A DNA stretch of 5,687 nucleotides, taken from Arcobacter sp. UBA7394. Lineage in GTDB: Bacteria; Campylobacterota; Campylobacteria; Campylobacterales; Arcobacteraceae. The stretch lies in contig DKNG01000229.1 in the NCBI GenBank assembly GCA_002470185.1, positions 25,633 through 31,319 of the forward strand, written 5' to 3'. The stretch's first letter is position 1. Each line of letters opens with the position of its first letter. Position numbers and translations under genes: made by a program. Positions 1 through 5,687 of this stretch are shown here, piece by piece. The notes beneath the pieces are model-generated. The model saw only the letters and a list, made by a program, of their open reading frames with translations, ran no database searches and was not told the origin of the DNA.

Positions 1-1230
1 GGTGAAATTCACTTAGAAACTATTGAAGAGTCCATGGGACTTACAAATAGTGTGACTTTGAACCCTCAAAGTATAGAATTGGAGACAAAAATTATTCTAG
101 TTGGTTCTAGATATATTTATTATTTACTATTCGATGAAGATGAAGATTTTAAACGTTTATTTAAAATAGAAGCAGATTTTGATGATAAAACCTTTAGAGA
201 TAACGATGCAATAATCTCTTATGGAAATATAATAGCTTCTTTAATAGCTAAATACGAATTACTTCCATTAACAAAAAAAGCTTTAGGAAGAATAGTTGAG
301 TTTAGTTCAAGATTAGTAAATGACTCAACAAGTCTGTCTTTGGACTTTAGCTCAATCATAGATTTATTACATGAATCAAATCTTATTGCAAAAAGAAGAA
401 AAGCAAAAACAATTAAAAACGAAGATATTTTAGAAGCTTTAGATTCAAGAGCAAAAAGAAGCCAAAGAATAAAAGATGAAATTTATAAAGAGATAAAAGA
501 TGAAACAATACTTATTGATACAAGTGGAAGTAAAGTAGGACAAATTAATGGTCTTACTGTAATAGATTATGGAAACTTTGTTTTTTCAATGCCAGTTAAA
601 ATCTCTGCACTTACAAGAGTAGGGAAAGAAGGAGTTGTTGATATTGAAAGAGAAGTAGATTTAAGTGGAGCTATTCACTCAAAAGGTGTAATGATTCTCT
701 CATCCTTTTTAGCAGCACGATATTCACATGATTTTTCAATGAGTTTAAGTGCAAGTCTAGTATTTGAGCAATCATACTCTCCAATAGATGGAGATAGTGC
801 TTCTTTAGCTGAACTGTATACTTTACTTTCTTCTATTTCAAATATTCCAATTAAACAAAACTTTGCATTAACTGGTTCAATTAATCAAAATGGACAAGTT
901 CAAGCAATTGGTGGAGTAAATGAAAAGATAGAAGGTTTTTATGATGTGTGTAAATTAAAAGATGAAAACTTTAATGCAAGTGTGATAATACCTTTTTCAA
1001 ATATCAAAAATTTAATGTTAAAAGAAGAAGTACTAAATAGTGTAAGAAAAGGACAGTTTAGAATTTATGCAATTAAACATGTGGATGAAGGAGTAAAACT
1101 TCTTATGGACATAGATGCAGGTGTAAGAGGAGCTAGTGGTAAATTTCCCAAAAACTCACTTAACTATTTAGTTGAGAATAGACTTATTGAATTTAGCGAA
1201 CTAAGCCTAGGGAAGAAAATAAGTAAATAA
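1..1230 (+). CDS. Lon-related ATP-dependent protease (AAA_32 / peptidase S16), C-terminal part, 5' end outside window
   Basis: The frame is open from base 1 (GEIHLETIEES precedes the first ATG at 34), so the gene starts outside the window. The ATG at 34 is internal and has no proper ribosome site. 409 residues are visible. Numbering from that Met, residues 1-50 are the end of the AAA+ core (KIILVGSRYIYYLLF, then FKIEADFD). Residues 50-140 fit the helical lid. Residues 155-365 are the S16 protease domain, with VGQINGL at 168-174, the catalytic Ser255 in DGDSAS (codon 796-798) and the catalytic Lys298 in GGVNEKIEG (codon 925-927). GDSAS rather than the PSAG of classical LonA marks the LonB/LonC-like, AAA_32-type branch. 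Such proteins are cytosolic ATP-dependent proteases that degrade unfolded or regulatory proteins; their substrates are mostly unknown. The Walker A and B motifs lie in the missing part. Both dyad residues are present and the frame is intact, so the protease is probably active. No clear terminator follows it. Confidence 0.93.
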   Translation, partial: GEIHLETIEESMGLTNSVTLNPQSIELETKIILVGSRYIYYLLFDEDEDFKRLFKIEADFDDKTFRDNDAIISYGNIIASLIAKYELLPLTKKALGRIVEFSSRLVNDSTSLSLDFSSIIDLLHESNLIAKRRKAKTIKNEDILEALDSRAKRSQRIKDEIYKEIKDETILIDTSGSKVGQINGLTVIDYGNFVFSMPVKISALTRVGKEGVVDIEREVDLSGAIHSKGVMILSSFLAARYSHDFSMSLSASLVFEQSYSPIDGDSASLAELYTLLSSISNIPIKQNFALTGSINQNGQVQAIGGVNEKIEGFYDVCKLKDENFNASVIIPFSNIKNLMLKEEVLNSVRKGQFRIYAIKHVDEGVKLLMDIDAGVRGASGKFPKNSLNYLVENRLIEFSELSLGKKISK

Positions 1231-1259
1231 TACTCTTTTTGTAGTCAAATTGTTAATTT

Positions 1260-1292
1260 AATAATATAAAATGAGTTATAATTTATATTATT
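1260..1292. repeat. Perfect 11-bp inverted repeat over the aspA -10 box
   Basis: The left arm AATAATATAAA (1260-1270) and right arm TTTATATTATT (1282-1292) are exact reverse complements, separated by 11 bases. The arm centres are 22 bases apart, about two helical turns, and the dyad overlaps the aspA -10 hexamer at 1277-1282. This geometry would suit an operator for a dimeric regulator, or a weak hairpin in the leader. The arms contain only A and T, so chance is a real alternative. I cannot assign it to a known regulator; it does not match an FNR or CRP consensus. Confidence 0.5.
1277..1282 (+). promoter_or_regulatory. Putative aspA promoter, -10 box
   Basis: A perfect TATAAT lies 25 bases upstream of the aspA start codon. 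There is no good -35 hexamer at normal spacing: TTGTTA at 1250-1255 is 21 bases away, which is too far. Campylobacterota sigma-70 promoters commonly lack a conserved -35 and rely on the -10 plus upstream T-rich sequence, which is present here at 1234-1260. Transcription would begin near 1289, giving a short leader. Confidence 0.55.
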
Positions 1293-1307
1293 GCCTTAAG
1301 GAAACAA

Positions 1308-2726
1308 ATGGAAGTAGAAGTTAGACAAGAACATGATTTAATAGGTGGAAAAGAGATCTCAAATGAGTTTTACTATGGTATTCAAACACTAAGAGCAAAA
1401 GAGAACTTCAATATCTCGGGAGTTCCTTTAGCTAATTTCCCAAAACTAATAGTAGCTTTAGCACAAGTAAAAAAAGCATCAGCATTAGCAAACAATGAAT
1501 TAGGATTATTAGAAGAAGATTTATGTAATGCAATTTGTAGTGCTTGTGATGAGGTAGCTGCTAAAAAATACAATGAACAGTTTATTGTGGATGTTATTCA
1601 AGGAGGAGCAGGAACCTCTACGAATATGAATGCAAATGAAGTTATTACAAATATTGCATTAGAAATGATGGGACATAAAAAAGGTGAATATGAATATCTT
1701 CATCCTAATAATCATGTGAATATGAGTCAATCAACAAATGATGTTTATCCAACAGCAGTTAGACTTGCTTTATATGAATATCTTTGTAAACTACAAAATA
1801 AAATGGAAATATTAAGAGATTCATTTTTGAATAAATCTAAAGAGTTTGATTTGATTATCAAAATGGGAAGAACTCAGCTTCAAGATGCAGTTCCCATGAC
1901 TTTAGGACAAGAGTTTCACTCTTTTGCTTTAATGATTGATGATGATTTAAAAATCATTGAAATGGCAAAAGATTTAGTAACTCAAATGAATTTAGGTGGT
2001 ACTGCTATTGGTACTGGAATTAATACAGATTCAAAATATGCATCCCTAGTTAAAACAAAACTTCAAGAAGTAACAAATAGACCTTTTGTAACGGCTTGTG
2101 ATTTAGTAAAAGCTACACAAGATACTTCTACTTTTGTTCATGTATCGGGTGTTCTAAAATCTATTGCTACAAAAATATCAAAGATTTGTAATGATTTAAG
2201 ACTGTTAAGCTCAGGTCCAAGAACTGGTTTTAATGAAATTAATCTTCCCAAAATGCAACCAGGTTCTTCTATAATGCCTGGAAAAGTAAACCCTGTAATT
2301 CCTGAAGTTGTAAATCAAGTAGCCTTTCAAGTAATAGGATATGATACAACTATCTCAATGGCAAGTGAAGGTGGGCAATTACAACTAAATGTATTTGAGC
2401 CTATTATTGCTTATAATTTATTTCAATCAATTTCTATGATGTGTAATGCTTTTGAAGCTTTAGCTTTTAAATGTGTTGATGGAATTACAGCAAATGAGCA
2501 AAGATGTAAAGAATTAGTATTAAACTCAATTGGACTAGTTACTGCACTTAATCCATATATTGGATACCAAAATGCAACAGCAGTTGCAAAAGAAGCATTA
2601 GAGAGTAATAAAAGTGTATATGATATTGTTTTAGAGAAAAAATTATTAAGTAAAGAACAACTTGATGAGTACTTAAAACCAGAAAATATGACACATCCTA
2701 CTTACTCAAATGAGTGTGAAATCTAA
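1308..2726 (+). CDS. aspA: Aspartate ammonia-lyase (aspartase)
   Basis: This 472-residue enzyme converts L-aspartate reversibly to fumarate and ammonia in the cytosol, feeding amino acids into the TCA cycle and fumarate respiration. It belongs to the fumarase/aspartase superfamily. Seen motifs: QGGAGTSTNMN (98-108), HVNMSQSTNDVYPT (136-149), GRTQLQDAVPMTLGQEF (187-203), and the signature GSSIMPGKVNP (319-329), which carries the general-base Ser320 and the substrate-binding Lys326. The Gln at 190 in GRTQ, where class II fumarases have His, and overall similarity to E. coli AspA (478 aa) favour aspartase over fumarase. The start is fixed by TAAGGA at 1297-1302, five bases before the ATG, and by the family's usual N-terminus (EHDLIGGKEI). 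A gap of 77 bases from the Lon-like gene and a -10 box of its own suggest separate transcription. No C4-dicarboxylate transporter gene (dcuA/dcuB) adjoins it, unlike in some relatives. No terminator hairpin is evident, so some transcripts may run into yebC. Confidence 0.96.
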   Translation: MEVEVRQEHDLIGGKEISNEFYYGIQTLRAKENFNISGVPLANFPKLIVALAQVKKASALANNELGLLEEDLCNAICSACDEVAAKKYNEQFIVDVIQGGAGTSTNMNANEVITNIALEMMGHKKGEYEYLHPNNHVNMSQSTNDVYPTAVRLALYEYLCKLQNKMEILRDSFLNKSKEFDLIIKMGRTQLQDAVPMTLGQEFHSFALMIDDDLKIIEMAKDLVTQMNLGGTAIGTGINTDSKYASLVKTKLQEVTNRPFVTACDLVKATQDTSTFVHVSGVLKSIATKISKICNDLRLLSSGPRTGFNEINLPKMQPGSSIMPGKVNPVIPEVVNQVAFQVIGYDTTISMASEGGQLQLNVFEPIIAYNLFQSISMMCNAFEALAFKCVDGITANEQRCKELVLNSIGLVTALNPYIGYQNATAVAKEALESNKSVYDIVLEKKLLSKEQLDEYLKPENMTHPTYSNECEI

Positions 2727-2753
2727 AGATTAAAGTGTTAATAATTACAAACT

Positions 2754-2762
2754 TGATATAAT
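2754..2762 (+). promoter_or_regulatory. Putative yebC promoter, extended -10
   Basis: TGATATAAT is a perfect extended -10 element (TGnTATAAT), 38 bases upstream of the yebC start. The -35 region is poor: GTGTTA at 2735-2740 gives a 16-base spacer. The extended TG compensates for a weak -35 in sigma-70 promoters. Transcription would begin near 2769, leaving a leader of about 30 bases that contains a 10-bp palindrome (ATTTATAAAT, 2781-2790). Confidence 0.6.
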
Positions 2763-2790
2763 CGCAAAAAAATTATGTAAATTTATAAAT

Positions 2791-2794
2791 GGAG
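2791..2794 (+). promoter_or_regulatory. Ribosome binding site that fixes the yebC start
   Basis: GGAG lies six bases before the ATG at 2801, which is ideal spacing. An in-frame ATG at 2789 overlaps this element and has no purine-rich site of its own. Starting there would add MELF before the conserved YebC N-terminus MGRAFEYRK. The 2801 start is therefore preferred. Confidence 0.85.
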
Positions 2795-2800
2795 TTATTT

Positions 2801-3517
2801 ATGGGTAGAGCCTTCGAATATAGAAAAGCGTCAAAAATGAAAAGATGGGGAGCAATGTCAAGAATTTTCCCTAAACTTGCAAAAGCTATTGAAATGGCAG
2901 CAAAAGCGGGAGTTCCAGATCCTGAAATGAATTCAGCACTAAGAACTGCAATTTTAAATGCAAAAGCTGAAAATATGCCAAAAACAAACATTGAAGCAGC
3001 TATTAAAAGAGCAAGTGGAAAAGATGCAGCAAACTATACAGATGTAAACTTTGAAGGAAAAGGTCCTCACGGTGTTTTAATTTTTGTTGAAACTGCAACA
3101 GATAATAATACTAGAACAGTAGCAAATGTTAAAATGCACTTTAACAAAAATGGTGGACAAATGGCACCTACTGGTTCATTAGAATTTTTCTTCGATAGAA
3201 AAGCACTTTTTGAGTTTGAAAAAACTGAAGATATGGATTTAGAAGAATTAGAATTAGAATTAATTGATGCTGGTTTAGAAGAAATTGAAGAAGATGAAGA
3301 AGAAGGTATTGTTTTAGTTACTGCTGATTATAAAGACTTCGGAACATTAAATAAAGCATTTGAAGATATGGGAATTGAACTTAAAAAAGCTAAGTTAGAA
3401 AGAATCTCAAATAATCCTCAAGAATTCACAGATGAACAACAAGAAGAAATCTCTAAATTATTAGAAAAATTAGATGAAGATGATGATGTTCAGGCTGTAT
3501 TTACAAATATTGGATAA
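2801..3517 (+). CDS. yebC: YebC/TACO1-family protein (translation factor or transcriptional regulator)
   Basis: The 238-residue length is typical of the family. The start at 2801 gives the canonical N-terminus [16 protein letters not shown]; see the ribosome site at 2791. Seen: the N-terminal helical domain with [14 protein letters not shown] (24-37) and [17 protein letters not shown] (57-73); the core [23 protein letters not shown] segment (88-110), whose [10 protein letters not shown] stretch matches the family's TDNxNRT signature; and [19 protein letters not shown] (115-133). A very acidic stretch spans 143-169, and the C-terminus ends [14 protein letters not shown], as usual. The family was long annotated as a DNA-binding transcriptional regulator. 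The mitochondrial homologue TACO1 is a translational activator, and recent bacterial work points to relief of ribosome stalling at proline-rich sequences. The sequence alone does not decide between these roles. It lies 74 bases after aspA with its own promoter, and transcription should stop at the hairpin beginning 17 bases after its stop codon. Confidence 0.95.
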   Translation: MGRAFEYRKASKMKRWGAMSRIFPKLAKAIEMAAKAGVPDPEMNSALRTAILNAKAENMPKTNIEAAIKRASGKDAANYTDVNFEGKGPHGVLIFVETATDNNTRTVANVKMHFNKNGGQMAPTGSLEFFFDRKALFEFEKTEDMDLEELELELIDAGLEEIEEDEEEGIVLVTADYKDFGTLNKAFEDMGIELKKAKLERISNNPQEFTDEQQEEISKLLEKLDEDDDVQAVFTNIG

Positions 3518-3533
3518 TCCAAATATCTAGATT

Positions 3534-3556
3534 AAAACAGAGTTTGACTCTGTTTT
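3534..3556. terminator. Probable bidirectional terminator between convergent yebC and M48 protease genes
   Basis: AAAACAGAGT (3534-3543) pairs perfectly with ACTCTGTTTT (3547-3556) around a 3-base loop, TTG. On each strand the 3' half of the stem ends in a run of four T, and A runs sit on the opposite arm, as expected of a hairpin working both ways. Flanking GATTAAA (3530-3536) and TTTAATC (3559-3565) are also complementary and could extend or rearrange the stem. The stop codon of the minus-strand protease (3555-3557) overlaps the stem. The gap between the two stop codons is only 37 bases. Confidence 0.8.
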
Positions 3557-4367
3557 AGTTTAATCTTTTACCTAAATTTCCTGAAGTATTCCTACTAGTA
3601 TTAGTGCTATTATTGCTTTCAATCTTACTTATTACTTCAGTGATTTTTTTAATTCTTGTAGTTGAACTAGGGTGAGTTGAGAAAAACTCATTTGTTTTTT
3701 TAGCTCCTGCACTCATGTTTTTCCAAAAGTTTAATGCTTCATGTATATTGTAACCAGCCTTTGCCATTAGATATATACCAATTTCATCTGCTTCACTCTC
3801 TTGTAATCTACCATAAGGTAACATTACTCCAACTTGTGAACCAATTCCATAAGCTTGATTAAATACTCCTGCATACTCAGGTGCAGTTGAATTTAAAACA
3901 ACATTTCCTAATACTTGAATACCTTGTTGTACCATTGAAGAACTCATTCTCTCAGCACCATGACGTGCAAGTGCATGGGCAACTTCATGGGCCATTACAG
4001 TTGCAAGTTGATCATCATTTTTAGCAACATCTAAAATCCCTGTATAAACTACAACTTTTCCACCTGGTAAACAAAAAGCATTTTTTGCTTTATTATCAAC
4101 TAAGTTAAATTCCCATTTAAAATCAGGTCTATTTGCTACTTTTGCAATTCTTTGACCAATTTCTCTTACTTTTCTTGATTGAGTAGTTCCTGTGATTACT
4201 TTTGATTTTGAAAGTGCTTCTTTGTAAGATTGCTCACCTAATGCTAACTCTTGTTTAGGTGACATAAAAATCATTTGAGATCTATTTGTATAGGGAGTTT
4301 TTTGTGTACAACCTACAATAACTAATGAGATAATAGTTAATATAAATAAATTTCTTAATAACTTCAT
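3555..4367 (-). CDS. M48-family zinc metalloprotease, lipoprotein (LoiP/BepA-like)
   Basis: This 270-residue protein begins with a lipoprotein signal: charged MKLLRN, a hydrophobic stretch at 7-19, and lipobox VGC with the lipidated Cys20. Thr follows the Cys, so no Asp sorting signal keeps it in the inner membrane, and a periplasm-facing outer-membrane anchor is likely. The peptidase domain shows NAFCLPGGKVVVYTGIL (96-112), the zinc motif HEVAH (127-131; His127, Glu128, His131), the third ligand Glu190 with Asp194 in ESEAD, and STHPSSTTR (230-238). In BepA the equivalent His-Pro region gates the active site. The family removes or processes misassembled outer-membrane proteins; the substrate here is unknown. 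The Ser/Asn/Thr-rich tail (251-264) is probably disordered. The start is supported by AAAGGA at 4374-4379 (complement strand), six bases before the ATG. It lies 93 bases after the hydrolase gene and has a promoter of its own. Confidence 0.93.
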   Translation of the reverse strand: MKLLRNLFILTIISLVIVGCTQKTPYTNRSQMIFMSPKQELALGEQSYKEALSKSKVITGTTQSRKVREIGQRIAKVANRPDFKWEFNLVDNKAKNAFCLPGGKVVVYTGILDVAKNDDQLATVMAHEVAHALARHGAERMSSSMVQQGIQVLGNVVLNSTAPEYAGVFNQAYGIGSQVGVMLPYGRLQESEADEIGIYLMAKAGYNIHEALNFWKNMSAGAKKTNEFFSTHPSSTTRIKKITEVISKIESNNSTNTSRNTSGNLGKRLN

Positions 4368-4460
4368 ACTTTTTCCTTTGATGTATATATTTGTTAATTA
4401 TATCTAAAGTACATTAGTCTTAACAAAACTTTATAATCTAATAAATTATGATAATGCTTT
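4368..4460 (-). other. Intergenic region between hydrolase and M48 protease genes
   Basis: This 93-base, very AT-rich gap holds the promoter and ribosome site of the M48 gene. Just after the hydrolase stop codon I see no GC-rich hairpin followed by T residues, so read-through from the hydrolase into the protease gene is possible. ATTATA (4397-4402) and TATAAT (4432-4437) are mirror images. The second would be a plus-strand -10, but no gene follows it on that strand. Confidence 0.6.
4397..4426 (-). promoter_or_regulatory. Putative promoter of the M48 protease gene
   Basis: Read on the minus strand, a -35-like TTGTTA (4426-4421; four of six bases match TTGACA) is followed after 18 bases by a perfect -10 TATAAT (4402-4397). 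Transcription would start near 4390, about 23 bases before the start codon, with AAAGGA at 4379-4374 as ribosome site. Confidence 0.55.
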
Positions 4461-5687
4461 TTAGTGAAGGAATTGTGTGTAGAGTTTGTCTTTAATAAAG
4501 TCTAAAATTGAGTCAAATAAATCTTGTGTATTATCCCCTTTAATTATTACATGATTAGATGCTTCAATAATTTTAATCTCTTTTTTCTCCGATTTAATTT
4601 TGTCATATATTTCATAAGCTGAACTTGGATTAACAACTGGGTCATCTTTTGCTTGTAATATAAGAATAGGGCTTGTAATATTTGGTAACTCTTTTTTTGT
4701 ATTTTCCATCAATAAATTTAATTCTTTTATTGATTCAACATAATATTTGTCATAGTTAATATCAGGGTTTTCAGCATTGTTTTCTATATAATCTTTTGCT
4801 AGTTCATCTTCACTAAAAGCTCTAACTAAATCATTCCAAAATGACACAGCTGGAAGTAATGCTTTTACTCGAATATCATTTAGATTTAAAGCAGCATTTA
4901 TACATACAACTCCTGAGAATTCTCTATAATTTTTGTTTGATGCAAGTAAGGCTAATAATCCACCTGTGGAGAATCCTATAATAAATACTTTTTTGTATTT
5001 TATTGTTGCTATTGTGATTGCTCTACTAACTGATTTGTACCAATCAATCCAAGTTTTTGTTTTTAAGTCCTCAGGGCTAGTTCCATGACCCTCAAGTCTA
5101 GGAGAATAAACAGCTAAACCATTTTGAAATAAAAACTGTGATAGTTGCTCAACTTCTTTTGGTGCAGAAGAAAATCCGTGTAAGGTAATAATACAAGTAT
5201 CAGAATCTTTATTGTCGTAGTACTTGGCTTTCCCGATATCTTCAGGTTTAGTATCTGCGTACTCAATGTATTTGTTATAGGATTTATAAAAACTATCATT
5301 CTCTTCTTTTTCTAGTACTTTTAAAAGTTTTGCATTAATTACTTCTTCTTCAACTTGTACTAGTTTTCTTACAATATCTAAAACTTTTTCATTAATTAGT
5401 ATTTCGTTTAGTATTACTTTTAATATATTTTTTAATCGAATTGTATGATGTGTGTGGTTATTTAGAAGTGTTTTTTTATCTATGAAATACTCATCATTTT
5501 CTATACTTAATATTTTATCTTTGATTGCTATTTCTAGTATCTCATCAAACTGTTCATGTGCTTCATAAGAAATAAGATAAATTAAATCTTTATCAATATC
5601 ATCATCAATATAAAATTCTCTTTTTTTAATTTTATTGATTACTAAATAAATCAATCTTTTAAAGTGTTTTATATTAATGACTTTTTT
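4461..5687 (-). CDS. Alpha/beta hydrolase (carboxylesterase/S33-like) with N-terminal helical region; 5' end probably outside window
   Basis: The frame is open to the right edge. The only in-window start is a TTG at 5654 without a good ribosome site. No ATG occurs in frame until residue 316 (TTG numbering), past the nucleophile, and the 11 codons upstream of the TTG (KKVINIKHFKR) hold no stop. The true start therefore probably lies beyond the window. Numbering from the TTG, residues 1-150 are charged and helix-rich with no clear family. Residues 153-393 form the hydrolase: oxyanion-hole HGF (159-161), RLEGHGTSPEDL (186-197), nucleophile elbow GFSTG (227-231) with Ser229 (codon 4968-4970), Asp338 in AKDDPVV and His368 in SNHVI complete the triad. 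GHGTSPEDL and the DPVVNP-SNHVI ending resemble Est30-type carboxylesterases and monoacylglycerol-lipase-like enzymes. The ENPDINY (295-301) and KELNLLM (310-316) segments recall hydrolase domains fused behind PlsC/PlsB-like acyltransferases. The substrate is unknown, but an acyl ester or lipid is likely. There is no signal peptide in the visible part. A weak operon with the downstream M48 gene is possible. Confidence 0.85.
   Translation of the reverse strand, partial: KKVINIKHFKRLIYLVINKIKKREFYIDDDIDKDLIYLISYEAHEQFDEILEIAIKDKILSIENDEYFIDKKTLLNNHTHHTIRLKNILKVILNEILINEKVLDIVRKLVQVEEEVINAKLLKVLEKEENDSFYKSYNKYIEYADTKPEDIGKAKYYDNKDSDTCIITLHGFSSAPKEVEQLSQFLFQNGLAVYSPRLEGHGTSPEDLKTKTWIDWYKSVSRAITIATIKYKKVFIIGFSTGGLLALLASNKNYREFSGVVCINAALNLNDIRVKALLPAVSFWNDLVRAFSEDELAKDYIENNAENPDINYDKYYVESIKELNLLMENTKKELPNITSPILILQAKDDPVVNPSSAYEIYDKIKSEKKEIKIIEASNHVIIKGDNTQDLFDSILDFIKDKLYTQFLH

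Noticed and set aside
1231..1245. T-run after the Lon-like gene as a terminator
   Set aside because: No stable hairpin precedes the CTCTTTTT run; the only nearby palindrome is the short CCTAGG inside the coding sequence.
1382..1573. 63-residue minus-strand reading frame inside aspA
   Set aside because: It lies antisense to strongly conserved aspA codons, has no ribosome site and shows no family resemblance.
2703..2731. Possible terminator after aspA (ACTCA-AA-TGAGT and ATCT-AA-AGAT)
   Set aside because: Both have two-base loops too tight to form, short stems and no T-run after them; the first is inside the coding sequence.
2789..2800. Earlier in-frame ATG for yebC
   Set aside because: It overlaps the GGAG ribosome site of the ATG at 2801 and would add four residues before the invariant MGRAFEYRK start.
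2773..2991. 72-residue minus-strand reading frame across the yebC start
   Set aside because: It is antisense to conserved yebC sequence and its Ala/Phe-rich content mirrors the Lys/Ala-rich sense codons.
5114..5299. 61-residue minus-strand reading frame within the hydrolase gene
   Set aside because: It sits in another frame of the same strand within the conserved hydrolase, has no ribosome site and looks like a shadow.
5652..5654. TTG as the true start of the hydrolase
   Set aside because: There is no well-spaced ribosome site, and the frame stays open with plausible protein sequence (KKVINIKHFKR) to the window edge, so an upstream start outside the window is more likely.
1..5687. CRISPR array, mobile element, tRNA or phage/defence system
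   Set aside because: No regularly spaced direct repeats, transposase or integrase motifs, cloverleaf sequences or defence-type domains were seen; all five genes belong to recognisable housekeeping families.

Overview
The window is AT-rich (roughly 30% G+C by eye) and densely coding. The proteins look like those of a Campylobacterota bacterium, most plausibly an Arcobacter-type genus. The N-terminus of YebC ([20 protein letters not shown]), the strong TATAAT -10 boxes with poor -35 elements and the A/T-biased codons all fit. The genus is an inference from family resemblance, not from a search.

Layout. Plus strand: (1) the C-terminal part of a Lon-related AAA+ protease of the AAA_32/S16 type, cut by the left edge (1-1230); (2) aspartate ammonia-lyase, aspA (1308-2726); (3) a YebC/TACO1-family protein (2801-3517). 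Then comes a compact hairpin between convergent genes that probably terminates transcription from both sides (3534-3556). Minus strand: (4) an M48-family metalloprotease lipoprotein (4367-3555); (5) the C-terminal part of a protein ending in a carboxylesterase-type alpha/beta hydrolase, which is open to the right edge and so probably also cut (5687-4461). No rRNA, tRNA, CRISPR array, insertion sequence or phage gene was seen.

How the genes relate. This looks like housekeeping chromosome rather than a specialised island. Two genes serve protein quality control: the Lon-like protease in the cytosol and the M48 lipoprotein in the envelope. AspA links amino-acid catabolism to fumarate, and YebC acts in translation or regulation. 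Each complete gene has its own recognisable Shine-Dalgarno sequence and a plausible promoter, so there is no sign of one tightly coupled operon.

The most notable points are a perfect 11-bp inverted repeat overlapping the aspA -10 box, and evidence that the right-hand hydrolase is the tail of a larger protein, possibly an acyltransferase-hydrolase fusion. I did not find a convincing previously undescribed system here.
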